Notes under the pieces: generated by a model
What the model was told of the DNA's origin: nothing
The model's database searches: none
Seen by the model: only the letters and a program-made list of their open reading frames with translations
Part shown: positions 1 to 10,800 of the stretch, one piece after another
How the letters are laid out: the number at the start of each line of letters is the position of its first letter
How positions within the stretch are numbered: the first letter of the stretch is position 1
Position numbers and translations under genes: made by a program
Assembly (NCBI GenBank): GCA_000226015.1
Contig: JH153544.1
Location: 531 to 64,530 of the forward strand
Length of the DNA: 64,000 nt
Reading direction: 5' to 3'
Origin: Mnemiopsis leidyi
Taxonomy: Eukaryota > Ctenophora > Tentaculata > Lobata > Bolinopsidae

Positions 1-345
1 TCCTGATTCGATTGATCTTTGAATCTTTACTCTTTCCTGGCTTACAAATCACATTTAATCCAGATCTACTAAAATTTAGAACACCAGCTAACTTAGATAA
101 GCCATGGCTGGCTTTATAAACTTCAATCAGGTCACCTCTCGAACGTCTCTCAGCGAGAGTTGTCAGCTGCAGAACCTGCAGCCTCTCAGAGTAAGGAAGC
201 AGGCCTACCCCTTCAGCTTCAATCATCCTCGTAAAGCGTCTCTGGACGCTCTCAATCCTCAAGATTAAAGACCAATTTCCATGCTCTACTGCAGGATTCC
301 AAAGCTGAACACAATATTCGAGGTGTTGCTTTGCAGTTTGTGACA
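1..345 (-). mobile_element. 3' end of a LINE (non-LTR retrotransposon), reverse-transcriptase C-terminal region
   Basis: The complement strand translates without a stop into the region that follows the reverse transcriptase in CR1/L2/Jockey-like LINEs. Recognisable blocks in order are HLEYCVQLWNP, ESVQRRFTRMI, LPYSERLQVL, LTTLAERRSRGDLIEVYK. The fragment enters from the left window edge, so its 3' end lies outside, and the similarity fades near 345, so the 5' part is missing or diverged. The clean frame over about 110 codons suggests a fairly young copy. The clade is not certain from this piece alone. Confidence 0.85.
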
Positions 346-650
346 AGTTTAACATAAAATTGTCTCCCTCGCATACGTTAGGATGGGTAAAATAACATGG
401 GTCTGTACAATGTGACAAAGGATACAGCATTCAAATACACCTTAAAACATATACATGGTAAACTAGACAGCTATACTGGTCCTACACAAAGGACTTGCAA
501 GAGAGGTCAAAGTTGTGATCATATTGTACGGTCTTAGTAGTACTAAGGTAACTTTGGAGCTACCACTGCATTACCATCAGCACCCCCAAAATTTTCAAGA
601 ACTTCTAATATTAAATTGCTTTTAAGCTATCTGACACCTGCCAAATTTTA
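346..650. other. gene-free stretch, nothing recognised
   Basis: AT-rich sequence between the LINE tail and the telomere-like array. I see no coding frame, RNA gene or repeat structure here. Confidence 0.5.
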
Positions 651-652
651 GG

Positions 653-747
653 GTGGATTAGGGTTAGGGTTTCTTTGGCGGAAAAGGGTTAAGGTTATGG
701 GGTTAGGGTTAGGGTTAGGATAGGGTGAGGGTTACCCTAACCCTAAC
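653..747. repeat. interstitial telomere-like repeats with head-to-head inversion
   Basis: Degenerate runs of TTAGGG (around 658-675 and 698-735) are followed directly by two CCCTAA units (733-746), so the array reverses direction at about position 733. It abuts the broken left end of a hAT-type MITE. Related G-rich pieces occur near 30530-30560 and 56870-56900, so this may be an internal part of a dispersed element and not a true ancient telomere. Confidence 0.7.
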
Positions 748-1015
748 GATGCCCCGGCCACCCCAGCTACGCCGGGGGGCGCCGTCATAAGGGGGCGCCA
801 AATGGTTATAAAAATATGGGACAATTTTGCAAGATTAACTGCGCGACTAGCAAAATCGCATGTTTGGTTTAATAACTTCACTTTTTATTTAGATTTTTCG
901 GCCATTTTTTCACAAATTGCTCCTAGTGAGCCCTTACACCAGGGGCGCCACTTAGGGGCGCATTTTCATCGCCGAGGGGCGCCCTATTGGCTAGACCTAC
1001 AACGTTACGCCACTG
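745..1015 (-). mobile_element. hAT-type MITE, copy 1 (left end lost)
   Basis: This is the reverse complement of the complete copy at 30964-31242, sharing the GGGGCGCC-rich body and the CCCCGGC/GCCGGGG hairpin. The right end CGTTACGCCACTG is intact. The left inverted repeat is replaced by telomere-like CCCTAA repeats. It is non-coding and too short to encode a transposase, so it would have depended on an autonomous hAT element in trans. Confidence 0.8.
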
Positions 1016-1044
1016 GATACTATTCCGCCGAATAATTCTGCTGC

Positions 1045-1290
1045 AGAACATGTCCGCCAACTCAGAACTTAACTTTAGGTCTAGTTGGCGGACAAAATTT
1101 GACAGACTCTCCGCGAGTTGATGGCGGATCCGCGTCCGATGGGATCCGCGGCGGAGTCGATCGGACTCAGGCGGAATACAATGCGGATCCGCCAGAGTCC
1201 GCCGAAAGGAACGTTCGGGCAGAATCTATGGCAGATCCGAGCGGATCAGATCGGATCCGATGTGGACAGGGTCCGCCTGTTTTATTCCCT
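1045..1290. repeat. GC-rich palindromic block with GGATCCG/TCCGCC motifs
   Basis: A 12-bp stem (TGTCCGCCAACT at 1051-1062 and its complement at 1083-1094) is followed by a block holding four GGATCCG sites and several TCCGCC/GGCGGA words in both orientations. Open frames crossing it overlap each other on both strands and encode nothing I recognise. It is most likely a foldback-type repeat. Confidence 0.5.
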
Positions 1291-1560
1291 ACAATTGCAA
1301 CTCCTGGGCAGTACCACAAACAATTCTTTATGAACTTGACATTGATCATAGGAAACACCTCAGAAAAATCCTGAACAGCAGGTGGCCAAAAGGATTCATT
1401 CTACATATTCCAACATGTATTATATTGTATATGATCGCTGTGATGTTACTATCTTTTCTATCAGGGTGTCAACATTTCATCGTTGGATAATGCTAGGACA
1501 CATTTTGAGAGGCCAAGAAAACTCGCCTGCATATTTTTCTATTTTATTTGCTAATAATGT

Positions 1561-1700
1561 TAACGGGCGATGCGCGTCCACGCTTCGCTCGAGGAGCAGG
1601 TGTGACGCGCGCGAAGCGATGACGGTAGGTTGTAAGCCTACAACTAATAATGCTGATAGTTATATAAATGGTCGAAGTGGTAGACCCTTTATTAATTTAT
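1561..1700. repeat. dispersed GC-rich repeat starting AACGGGCGATGCGCGTC
   Basis: The opening matches the inverted-repeat ends of the element at 29112-29443. It is followed by a similar GTAGGTT...AACCTAC hairpin (about 1625-1650). This is probably one end of a related non-autonomous element. No second terminus was found. Confidence 0.5.
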
Positions 1701-3666
1701 AAGATGCAATAAGGAATGACCTGCGTACCTGACAAGTAGAAATCTTAATATAAAACTAGGGCAAGATAAGTAAGAGTGGAAGAAGCTAAAAAATGTTTGG
1801 CGTGTTGAAGTTTTTCTTGTTATTTTAATATCTATAAGGTGCTTAGGATGCTGTTTCAAAGAGATATATTGTACTTTTGGCAGAGCTACAAGTTATACTA
1901 CAACAACTACTATAACACATGTCATCTTCAGGCTCAAAGTTTAACGGTTCAATGTGCAACGGTGTGTAGTGAAATACCATTTAAAAACAGCGCTCGATTT
2001 ATTGGAGCGAGCGGTAGTGTGTTTAGCCGCGCATCGCCCGGTAATGCATTTGTGGTCCTAATTATTAAATTAATTACATTTCTCTGTGAGCTAAGCTCAA
2101 AATTAAATTAGAAAAGACTGCGGCGCGCGCAGCGCGAGCCACATCACACATGGCTATAGCTATGTTGGCTTAATTTTAACAAAACTTTGGGCTACTTTCC
2201 TAGGCTTTTAATCATTTATATCATTTTCTTGCAGATTGTTTTATTTTTATATGTATATAATGATAACTTTTAAAACTGGAACTGTAAATTTGTTAAACTT
2301 GCTCTAGCCAGTGCATGGCCCTTTCGCGCGCGCCATCAGAGGTGCAGGCGTAGCAGCCGCGCGCATAGCGTGCTTAAAAGCATTTGGTCTATATGGTGAG
2401 GGGAAGTTAAACCAGTATACGTAGTTAAAGTTTGTAGTTGTCCATATTCGTGCGCGGCCTGGTTTTCCCCAAATTTGGACAGGTTATCGATGTGATATCC
2501 GACTCGCGCGTGGCTCGCAGCTTGCTGTTCTCCTAGCGTATCATTAGAACGTTAGACGGATATCATTTCGTCAACGGACAGGTTGCTAGAGCGGTTCACA
2601 GAATTTCTTTGAATTTCCATTTGAAAATCGAGCGCTACAATAGTGAATCCAGAATTCACGGATATTAAAGTCGTTGTATGACGTAGGCTTTCCTAAATAT
2701 TTAAATACCGTTGTAGCAGTAATTGTGCAGTAGTCACTAGTTTATCCGACATAATTTTTGACAGTGTTTTGTTTTTATCAGTATTTATGTTTTATTAGAT
2801 AAGATTTAGTCGAATATTTTATACGTTTATATAGTTGTTTAAGAATTATGCTTGTTGCCTGTCACCTGACAATAAACTTTCAGCCAGAAGATGACAGGTG
2901 TTATACCTATTGAAATATTGCAGAACAGTGTCTAATTTGTTACAGAAAAGATGCTTACATACCTTATAGTCCTATCCATAACAAAAATTTCGAAGAATGC
3001 CCTCTTTCGAGTTCCATCTAAAGTCGTTTGATTGCACATTTTAGCAGCATAAAGATATTAATGTAATATTTTGTACTATCAGATTGTGCCTATACCAAAA
3101 TATTTTATTAACATTATATTTGTTAAATGAACAGGTGTGAGATTCTTCTTAGTCATTAAATTGTGCTTTACTATAAGCACCACTAGATTTGCTCATTCGC
3201 TTTCTACTTTATTTTTATTTGAACTGTGTCGCCGTTTATTGGCCATCGAAGTATATCTGTTTTTATTTTGCTTCGGCTTATGATGAAGCACTCCTGAGGT
3301 GAAGGTAGCGAGATTCCTCCTTTTTTCCAACATAGCCTCCAGAGGTTAACCTACAAGTTATCCTCGTATTCTATTGAATATAGGTGTCGTAAATGCGAGT
3401 GAACAATATTTGTCCACAATTAAGGTGGGTTGACTTTAAGGTTTGAATTAATCAATCTAATAATAAATCGTCTAGCACTAATAAATAACCATGCTTTTAC
3501 TCTATCAGCTCCGGTTATGTGTATTGCCCCTTCTATTTTGCTACTTAGATTGTTGACATAACATATTAATGTAGTTACGATTAAAGTCATCATTACAATA
3601 TTCGTACAGAAAAGTTATAAGCAAGAGGCAGAATGTCCGCTTAGAATATCATAATATTTGAAACTA
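1701..3666. other. gene-free upstream region of the ALKBH2 gene
   Basis: It contains CGCGCG-rich patches at about 2119-2145 and 2325-2375 and two copies of the motif AAATCGAGCGCT (1989-2000 on minus, 2625-2637 on plus). No coding frame could be supported. The promoter of the downstream gene should lie in the last few hundred bases, but I see no clear core element. Confidence 0.5.
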
Positions 3667-4359
3667 ATGTCCATCAAACGGCAACTTTTGTTGACATCTT
3701 TTGAAAACAAGTCCAAGCGTTTAAAGAAAGACTCTTCAAGCAGCGATACGCTGAACATCGTCTGGAAAAGAATCCAAAGAGATCAGTTACAATTACGGTA
3801 TTCTGTTGTTTTCCCACTTGCAACATGCAACACTTTTTTGTCGAATCTTGAAAAAGAGGTGTCGTATTTGTCAGGAGATATGTCTAAAGTTAAAATTTTT
3901 GGGAAGTGGCACAACATCCCTAGAAAACATGCTGCATATGGTGAGGCAGGCGTGAAGTATACCTACAGTGGTGTCACTGTTGCTGCAAAGCCCTGGACTG
4001 AAACCCTTCTTACTATCAAAAACAAAGTTGAAGAGCTGACCTGTTCTTCCTACAACTTTGTCCTTGTTAATCGATATGCAGATGGAAATGACAAAATGGG
4101 ATTCCACAAAGATGATGAAAAAGAATTAGACACATCTGTTCCGATTGCGAGTTTATCATTAGGGGCTGCCCGTGATTTCATCTTTAAACACCAGAATGCT
4201 CAAGCTGGTATTCCAAATGAGACTATATTGTTAGAGAGTGGAATGCTTCTGCTGATGGAGGGTAAAACTAATATGTACTGGTATCATGGATTACCTTCTC
4301 GCAAGAAATGCTCTAGTTTAAGGATAAATCTTACATTCAGGAAAATAATAGTAGGTTAA
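3667..4359 (+). CDS. ALKBH2: ALKBH2-like DNA oxidative demethylase (intronless)
   Basis: This is a 230-residue Fe(II)/2-oxoglutarate dioxygenase of the AlkB family. ALKBH2 removes alkyl groups such as 1-methyladenine and 3-methylcytosine from nuclear double-stranded DNA. The family signature is complete: FGKWHNIPRKHAAYG near residues 79-93, the Fe-binding HKDD in GFHKDDEKEL, the SLGAARDF block, the second Fe ligand His in WYHGLPSRKK, and the 2-oxoglutarate-binding Arg in RINLTFRK at the C-terminus. The spacing and wording fit ALKBH2 better than ALKBH3 or bacterial AlkB. The first ATG in frame is at 3667. The basic N-terminus (KNKSKRLKK-like) could serve nuclear targeting. The gene has no introns, whereas most neighbours do, so it may be an old retrocopy or have lost introns. 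It looks intact. Confidence 0.95.
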   Translation: MSIKRQLLLTSFENKSKRLKKDSSSSDTLNIVWKRIQRDQLQLRYSVVFPLATCNTFLSNLEKEVSYLSGDMSKVKIFGKWHNIPRKHAAYGEAGVKYTYSGVTVAAKPWTETLLTIKNKVEELTCSSYNFVLVNRYADGNDKMGFHKDDEKELDTSVPIASLSLGAARDFIFKHQNAQAGIPNETILLESGMLLLMEGKTNMYWYHGLPSRKKCSSLRINLTFRKIIVG

Positions 4360-4922
4360 AGTGATTAGTTGAATCATACCATTGAAGTATTTTACAACTT
4401 AAAGTCTGAACATCATGACCTATTATAGATAGAGTTGAACAAGCTACGCTCCCATAACTTTTATTTTCATTGATTGATATCAAGGATTACATATCCGACA
4501 CATTTTAAGCTCATGAATTTCTCAATTTTTTAATGACTTGTATAATTTGTAACATTTATATCTTTAATCTATTTATTTTCATGATACAAATTTCAATGAA
4601 ATGTTTTTTATCTCTTACAGACTACCTGCACCATTATTTTATACTTCCAACATTAGCATTTTGAGCCAAATTGTAGAGAACAGAGTTGATTATATCAGAA
4701 ATAGATGTAATGGACATTTTTATTGAACTTTTGAAATTAAATTCTTTGAAATTAAAATCTTTTGGAATTAAAGTTTGTAGTATGTTATGCTTGTTACCAA
4801 ATTTCAATTATTGCTGTATTTTGGGTATCCTTTTTGTTATTATCTGTAAGTTCCTGAATCTCATTCCTTAATCCTTACCAGACATGAAAAACAGAACTGC
4901 AAGACATGAAAGCAGATAGAGC
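4360..4922. other. intergenic: ALKBH2 3' flank and 5' flank of the giant coiled-coil gene
   Basis: AT-rich, with no coding frame recognised. It must hold the 3' UTR of the upstream gene and the promoter and 5' UTR of the downstream gene, both on plus. No clear core promoter or polyadenylation signal stands out. Confidence 0.5.
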
Positions 4923-7835
4923 ATGTGGGACCGTCTCTCTGGCGTTGCCAGCAACGTTGCTGGGTTTGTAGGCCAAGCCAACGACGAGAGACTCCAGAGT
5001 GAGCTCGACAGTACAAGGGATGCCCTCAACGTTACTCGCGAGGAGCTTAAAACTGCTCTGAAAACTATTGAGGAGAGGGACCAGGAGATACTAAACTTGA
5101 GCAGAGCTGATGTTTCGACTTCAGAGGTACACTGTCTGTTAGTCGTTTATTTGTCGTCAAGTAATCATATTTAACAGTGTTCCTAAGTACTCGTACCTAA
5201 ACTCAGTTTGTAGAATATCCCTTATTCAATTACATTCGTTCCTGGTAGGTACAGGGTCACGTCCAAGTCGTGTTTTCTTGCATTTGCAGTTCGATAACAT
5301 ACAACACTGTGTAGCTGGGTATATCTAGATCAAGTTATTTTTATCTTAAGGTTCTTTAGTTAATTTTAATTCTTGGCTTCTTGTCATGATATACCTGCAT
5401 CCTTTGCTGGAAATGTTACAAATGACGTGTTAGGATATGCCATTTATTTAATCATGTTTCGTAGAAGTGCTTTTAATGCACATAACTAAGCTCAAAAACG
5501 TAGGAAGTGCAATTTTGGTGACTTTCCTCACATAGTTAGTTAGTCAGTAGTAGTTTGCTATCTTGGTGTGGCACGGCAGTTTGCTTTGACGAACACTCTT
5601 CGTACATCAAACCTTTATAACATTTCATATGTAAACTTGTCTTGCATATGATAGGACCAACCCAGTGTAATGTCATTAGCAGTACTCAGCTATGTGTAGT
5701 TCGAGGAGGAATTCAATACCTGTTCATTTGTGTGTAGCTACATACCGTAGCAAACAACTCTAACATTGTTAAAACGTTGTCAGAAGTTTCTTCTTCGTTG
5801 TCGGTTGTTGTCTGCTGTTCGGACTAACATACCATCTTGTACTAGTTGTATATTGTACATTCCATACCTGTGATGAAGTAGCATGAAGTGTGGGTACTAC
5901 GTGTGGGTATGGTTTCGGCAGACTGACTAAGCGATGCACCTTGGGAAGTTCAAGAGAGTTTTTTCGTTTAGAAGGAAGAAAAAACGCAGGACCAATGAAG
6001 CGTCTACCACTACCTTCACGCTCCGTGACCATGGTCCTGAGGTTTAAAATCGAATACATTTTACACGTTACATACACGCTTTCTACGTTTAAATGAGTAA
6101 TGAGCATGTCATTTATCAAGTTCTGTGTAATCTTAGCTGCCGCCTTTTTCTTGTGCAATACACTTTTCCAAGACTTGCTTGCCAAGCCAAGTTTGTTCAA
6201 ACTATATTGCGCGGCAAGCAGTTTCACTCCTGCCAGTAACCAGTTTGTTAAAAGTGTCAGCCCTTACTTCCTTGTTAAGCTTATCACGTGGTACAAAACT
6301 GGACATGTGATTGGTTTAGATGATCCTTGGCTGGGAACAGTTGCCATGTATTGAGGGGTGTAATGTGTATCATAATAGTATGCCAAGCATCTTAAAATGT
6401 CATATTCTGAGATCAAGGACACAAGAAATAAATACATGAAAAGAGTCGTGAAAGAGGGAACATAGTTTGTTTTCATTAAGTTGGTCTGAAATTGTTTGTT
6501 ACATTGCTTCTACTGAAGTTTGATAAATATAATGCCATTTTTACACAATTTTGTTATTTCAGAACCGAACATCAGAAGATGTGGAGAAGATACGATACAA
6601 ACTAGCTCAAATCTCCCTGGACGATCCCGAGCAGATAGAGGAGGTTATCTCAGAGATATCCTTTACTCTGTCGGAGAAAACTACGACAATTTCACAACTA
6701 CAGAATATTATTGATGAGATGAAGGAAAGGGAAAACAATCAAGAAATGGTAAGACCAGCCGTTCTAAAATTAAACATTTTAATAAGAAATGGTTCAATAT
6801 TATTTATTTAAGGAGTACAAAAACAGCCATTGTGTCGTTTAAAAACTCTTCCTTATTAATTATGATTCTTAGATTTGATTAAGTTACACAAACCCTACAG
6901 TCAACATTTCTGATCCAATTGATTCCAATATTTACTTTAAATTAAACCCTCCCTCTCTCCCTAGCCCCCTAATAGTCCGACTAATGACGACTTCTACGAA
7001 AGTCAGATATCCAGGTTATCTGATCTGTGTACATCACTACGACATAAAGAGAAAAATATCACTAATGAGGTAATATAATTGTTTATTTACTCAATACATA
7101 CTTCACTTGTATGTTCATTAACGAGTCATTAAAATCCACTACTGATTGGTTATTAAATATTGACTTGGCGTTCATTTATTGGTTCTGTGGTTGAGACACA
7201 TTTCACCCTAGTTGAACTGGGGCCGATTTCATGTAATTGATACCGCCATACGGTCCCGCCTGGATCGTAGTATGTCCCTCTAAGTAGCCTGAAATAGTGA
7301 CCTGGATCGGTATGATGTAACCCCCCCTAAAGCCTGAACAGTGTTCTTAAGTTATGTATGTATCATGTTACCGAATACAGGTCGTTGATTGGTCAATACA
7401 ATGTGTCACGTGGTTACTTAACAGTCGTCATGGTTACACGATTTTAACGCTTAAAAACTATTAGGTTATAAGCATGATGCTGACATACATACATTCTAAA
7501 TTCTAAAATCACCAACTGTCCAAAAAGAGCGATCTTACTACCACCTACATAACCCCTACTGCACTGCACATAATGCAGTATTGCATGTGTTCATCAGTAT
7601 TGCATGTTTTCAGTATTGCATGTGTTCAGTATTGCATGTGTTCATCAGTATTGCATGTGTTCAGTGTACACATTGTGCACTGTGCACATGTGTCGGTGTG
7701 GCTGCACCGCTTATAACAAACTACAGTCCTACCTAATAGCACTATAATAACGGGAGTATCAAATATACAAACCGAATTATAACCACACACACACACAGAC
7801 ACACACAGACACACACACGACAAAGAACACATGTT

Positions 7836-7868
<33 letters not shown>

Positions 7869-10800
7869 GCCACATGCCTGAGCAGTACAAAGGCGGGTAA
7901 TAGGATCGCAGTTTGTAGTGTTGTGTACTGCGGTAGTAGTAGTAGTTGTAGTTTCTCTCTGTCATGTAGTGTGTGCATGTCTCCCTTGTACTTTACCTTG
8001 AAATCACAGCTGGAGGAGTTGCGGTGTGAGCTGATGGACGCGCGCGCGGAGATCCACCAGCTCAAAGCAGAGAGGGGAGGTGGGGAGAGTGGGGCTGGAG
8101 AGGAAGTGGGAGAGACTGAACAGCTCATATCCAGGTTTGTCTCGTTTCTTTGTATTCAATTTTCTTGTTTTTGTTTTGGTTTTTATGTTTCGGTCTTAGG
8201 ATTAATATCTTTTGCACAGGTGTCAGTGTTAATGTGTTCCATAATCAGAGCTCAATCTTTAATATACTTTTCATGCTATCTATTTTCTTGCCAAGTATAA
8301 TAATTCAAGTTTATTAGCTTGATATGCTTGTATCACACAGTTCTTGGGATATTTGGAATTTCTGCGTAGATATCGTTGGCGCTTAATCTTATCACATAAC
8401 TGGCAGTATGTTGTATATCGCGATAAGTCATAAGAGGAACATCCCAAAAATTTTCAAAGATTTTGACTTAAGGAAATACGTTTCGTGCGTTGAATTTTTA
8501 AGTATCTGGTATCAGATTAAGTATCTGGTATCAGATAACTACATCTATGAAAAGTTTTCAGATTAAATAACTTTCATTTAGACGATGAGAATATTGATGT
8601 TACGGCACGAAAATGAAATCTTTGAGATTTGACACTGAAAAACGGCAGAGTCAGGCGTCAGCCGTGTTTCAATGTCAATGAGTTATCAAATTTCGTGCTG
8701 TTACATTAATAAGTTCATCGTCATGACATTAATACATTGCTGTTGTCTAAATATATATTGTATAAATATGTATAGTAACCACAGCATCAAAACAAGGTGA
8801 TACAAATGTGGCATTTATAGATGATAAGGAGGGATAAGTAGATAAGTACTTCATTATACGTATAATAGTCCGGTATAATGTGCATTATTATGCGTACTTA
8901 TCTTTTACCTGTAGTCGCTGTAACCACTGTAAGTGCACAGTTGCATAATAACACGTGTACCTAGTCGTCATCTTACGTGTAAAAGAGACCAACTAAATCG
9001 CATCTCAGACTCGAAGAAGAAATCCGACTGTTGCTATCTAAAGTAGCATCAGAGGCAGCGCACAAAGACATTCTGCGAGATCAGCTGGACACTCTGAAGG
9101 AGAACAATCAAGAGAAATCTCACCTTCTAGGTCAGTGACTTTTTGTGTTCTTAGTTATAATTTCTATTGGGCTGATAAGTTTTATATAAAAGGTTTTTTG
9201 TGTGTCTATAAGAGTCTTTTCGACATTTTTTGTTAGAATTTTGTTAGAATTTCAATTTTTAGATGATTAAAATTTTACCTCGAGTTAAGTTAAGATTTAA
9301 GATTAACCATACTTCAACCTCCAGAAAACATCAAGGAGCTACAAGTAACTCTTCAAAACAAATCAGCGGAGTTATTTTCTGAACGGTCAAAAGTAGCTGA
9401 TCTGACTAAGGAGTGTGACAACCTTCAAACTCAACTCACAAACTTCCTAGCTGAGAAACAGAAAAAGTTGGAGGGAAACCTCTTCGAAGTTAAGGTATGA
9501 AATAATGATATTCCTCTCGAACTTCCTCTAGTCAAAAACAAATCAGTTTTTATTTCTGTCTTCCTTAATCGACAATTTTTGTTTGTTTAATCTAAATCGT
9601 GCTAAATGGAGTTTAAATCATTCGTTGTTAATCTATTTGACATGTCCGTGTCTTAGTGCACCTTTCATCACCTTCCTACTGCAGGAGGCGGAGACCTTTG
9701 ACGAAGAAATAGAGCGAATTAAAGTAGAGAACGGCATGCTCATCAACAAGATCAGCGACCTCATGGCTGCCCGAGATAAAGCCAGGTTTGTACAACTGAT
9801 ATCTCATAATTTTAAAATCATATTAAAACTATATCATTAATAAATACAAAATGTATTACACATCAATGAAATTTCTTTTAAAGTTGCCACTAACCTCTAC
9901 TTTACAGAGAAGAGATAGAACTGATGACGGAGCGAATGTCCACCTCCAAAGACGGTCTTCTTATCGAGCTGCGTGACAAAGAAAACCAGTTGGAGGACGC
10001 TATGATGATAGTGTCTCTTCTTCAAGAACAGATCAAGAACAAGGGAGGAGAGGAAGCGGACCGTGTTACTGAACTTCTCGAAGAGATCAAGGATAAGAAC
10101 AATCTTCTTCCAAAAGTTTCCTTCCTTCAAAACGGTAAATAACTGATACAATCAATCTGTGCTATTTTTATCCACCTTTGCATGATCTCCATCTTTCGTT
10201 TCAAACGGCTATTAAACTTACCACAACAAATTGAATTTTGCTTTGGCAATCGTCTTGGATGTTGAAATATAAATCACTCAGAGCTGATCGAAGCAAGAAA
10301 AGAAGTCGAAGTCCTCAGAGAATCAGAAGGTGCCTTACGCCGAAAGTTAGACGTTGGTGAACAATCTGATGATTTTCTTGACGATGTGAGTTTGAGTTAA
10401 ACGCGCGAGTTTTATGAGCTGATCTCTCAAAAGCAATTTTTACGCTGATTTTGGTGATATTGATTTACAAAGCAGTATTTCCAATCATTCATTTTCACCT
10501 TAACACCAAGCACAACACATGCGATGCACCAGACTAATAAGTGATAACGAAAACTGAGCACACTGCACGGGGTTTTCAGCTTTGAATTGCATGTCTTTAA
10601 CCTTTTAATTTTGTAAAAAGCAGAATTTTGACCGGGATATTCAGTCGTTTATGGATACTGTATGATGCTAAAAGGTGCCAGCTGAGCTAAATCGCCTGAT
10701 CTGGAATGATTTCAGTTAGAAATATTGTTCCATGTAGCATGATGGAAAACAAGCTAATCAGCTAGGCAGCTCGGTTATGAACTTTGACTGATAAATAATT

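Noticed and set aside
802-1035. 77-residue frame at the left end
   Set aside because: It is contained in the hAT-type MITE, which is non-coding in both copies.
7742-8128. Frames with Arg/Glu or Cys/Val runs
   Set aside because: They translate the (AC)n/(TC)n microsatellite and overlap exon 4 of the coiled-coil gene on the other strand.
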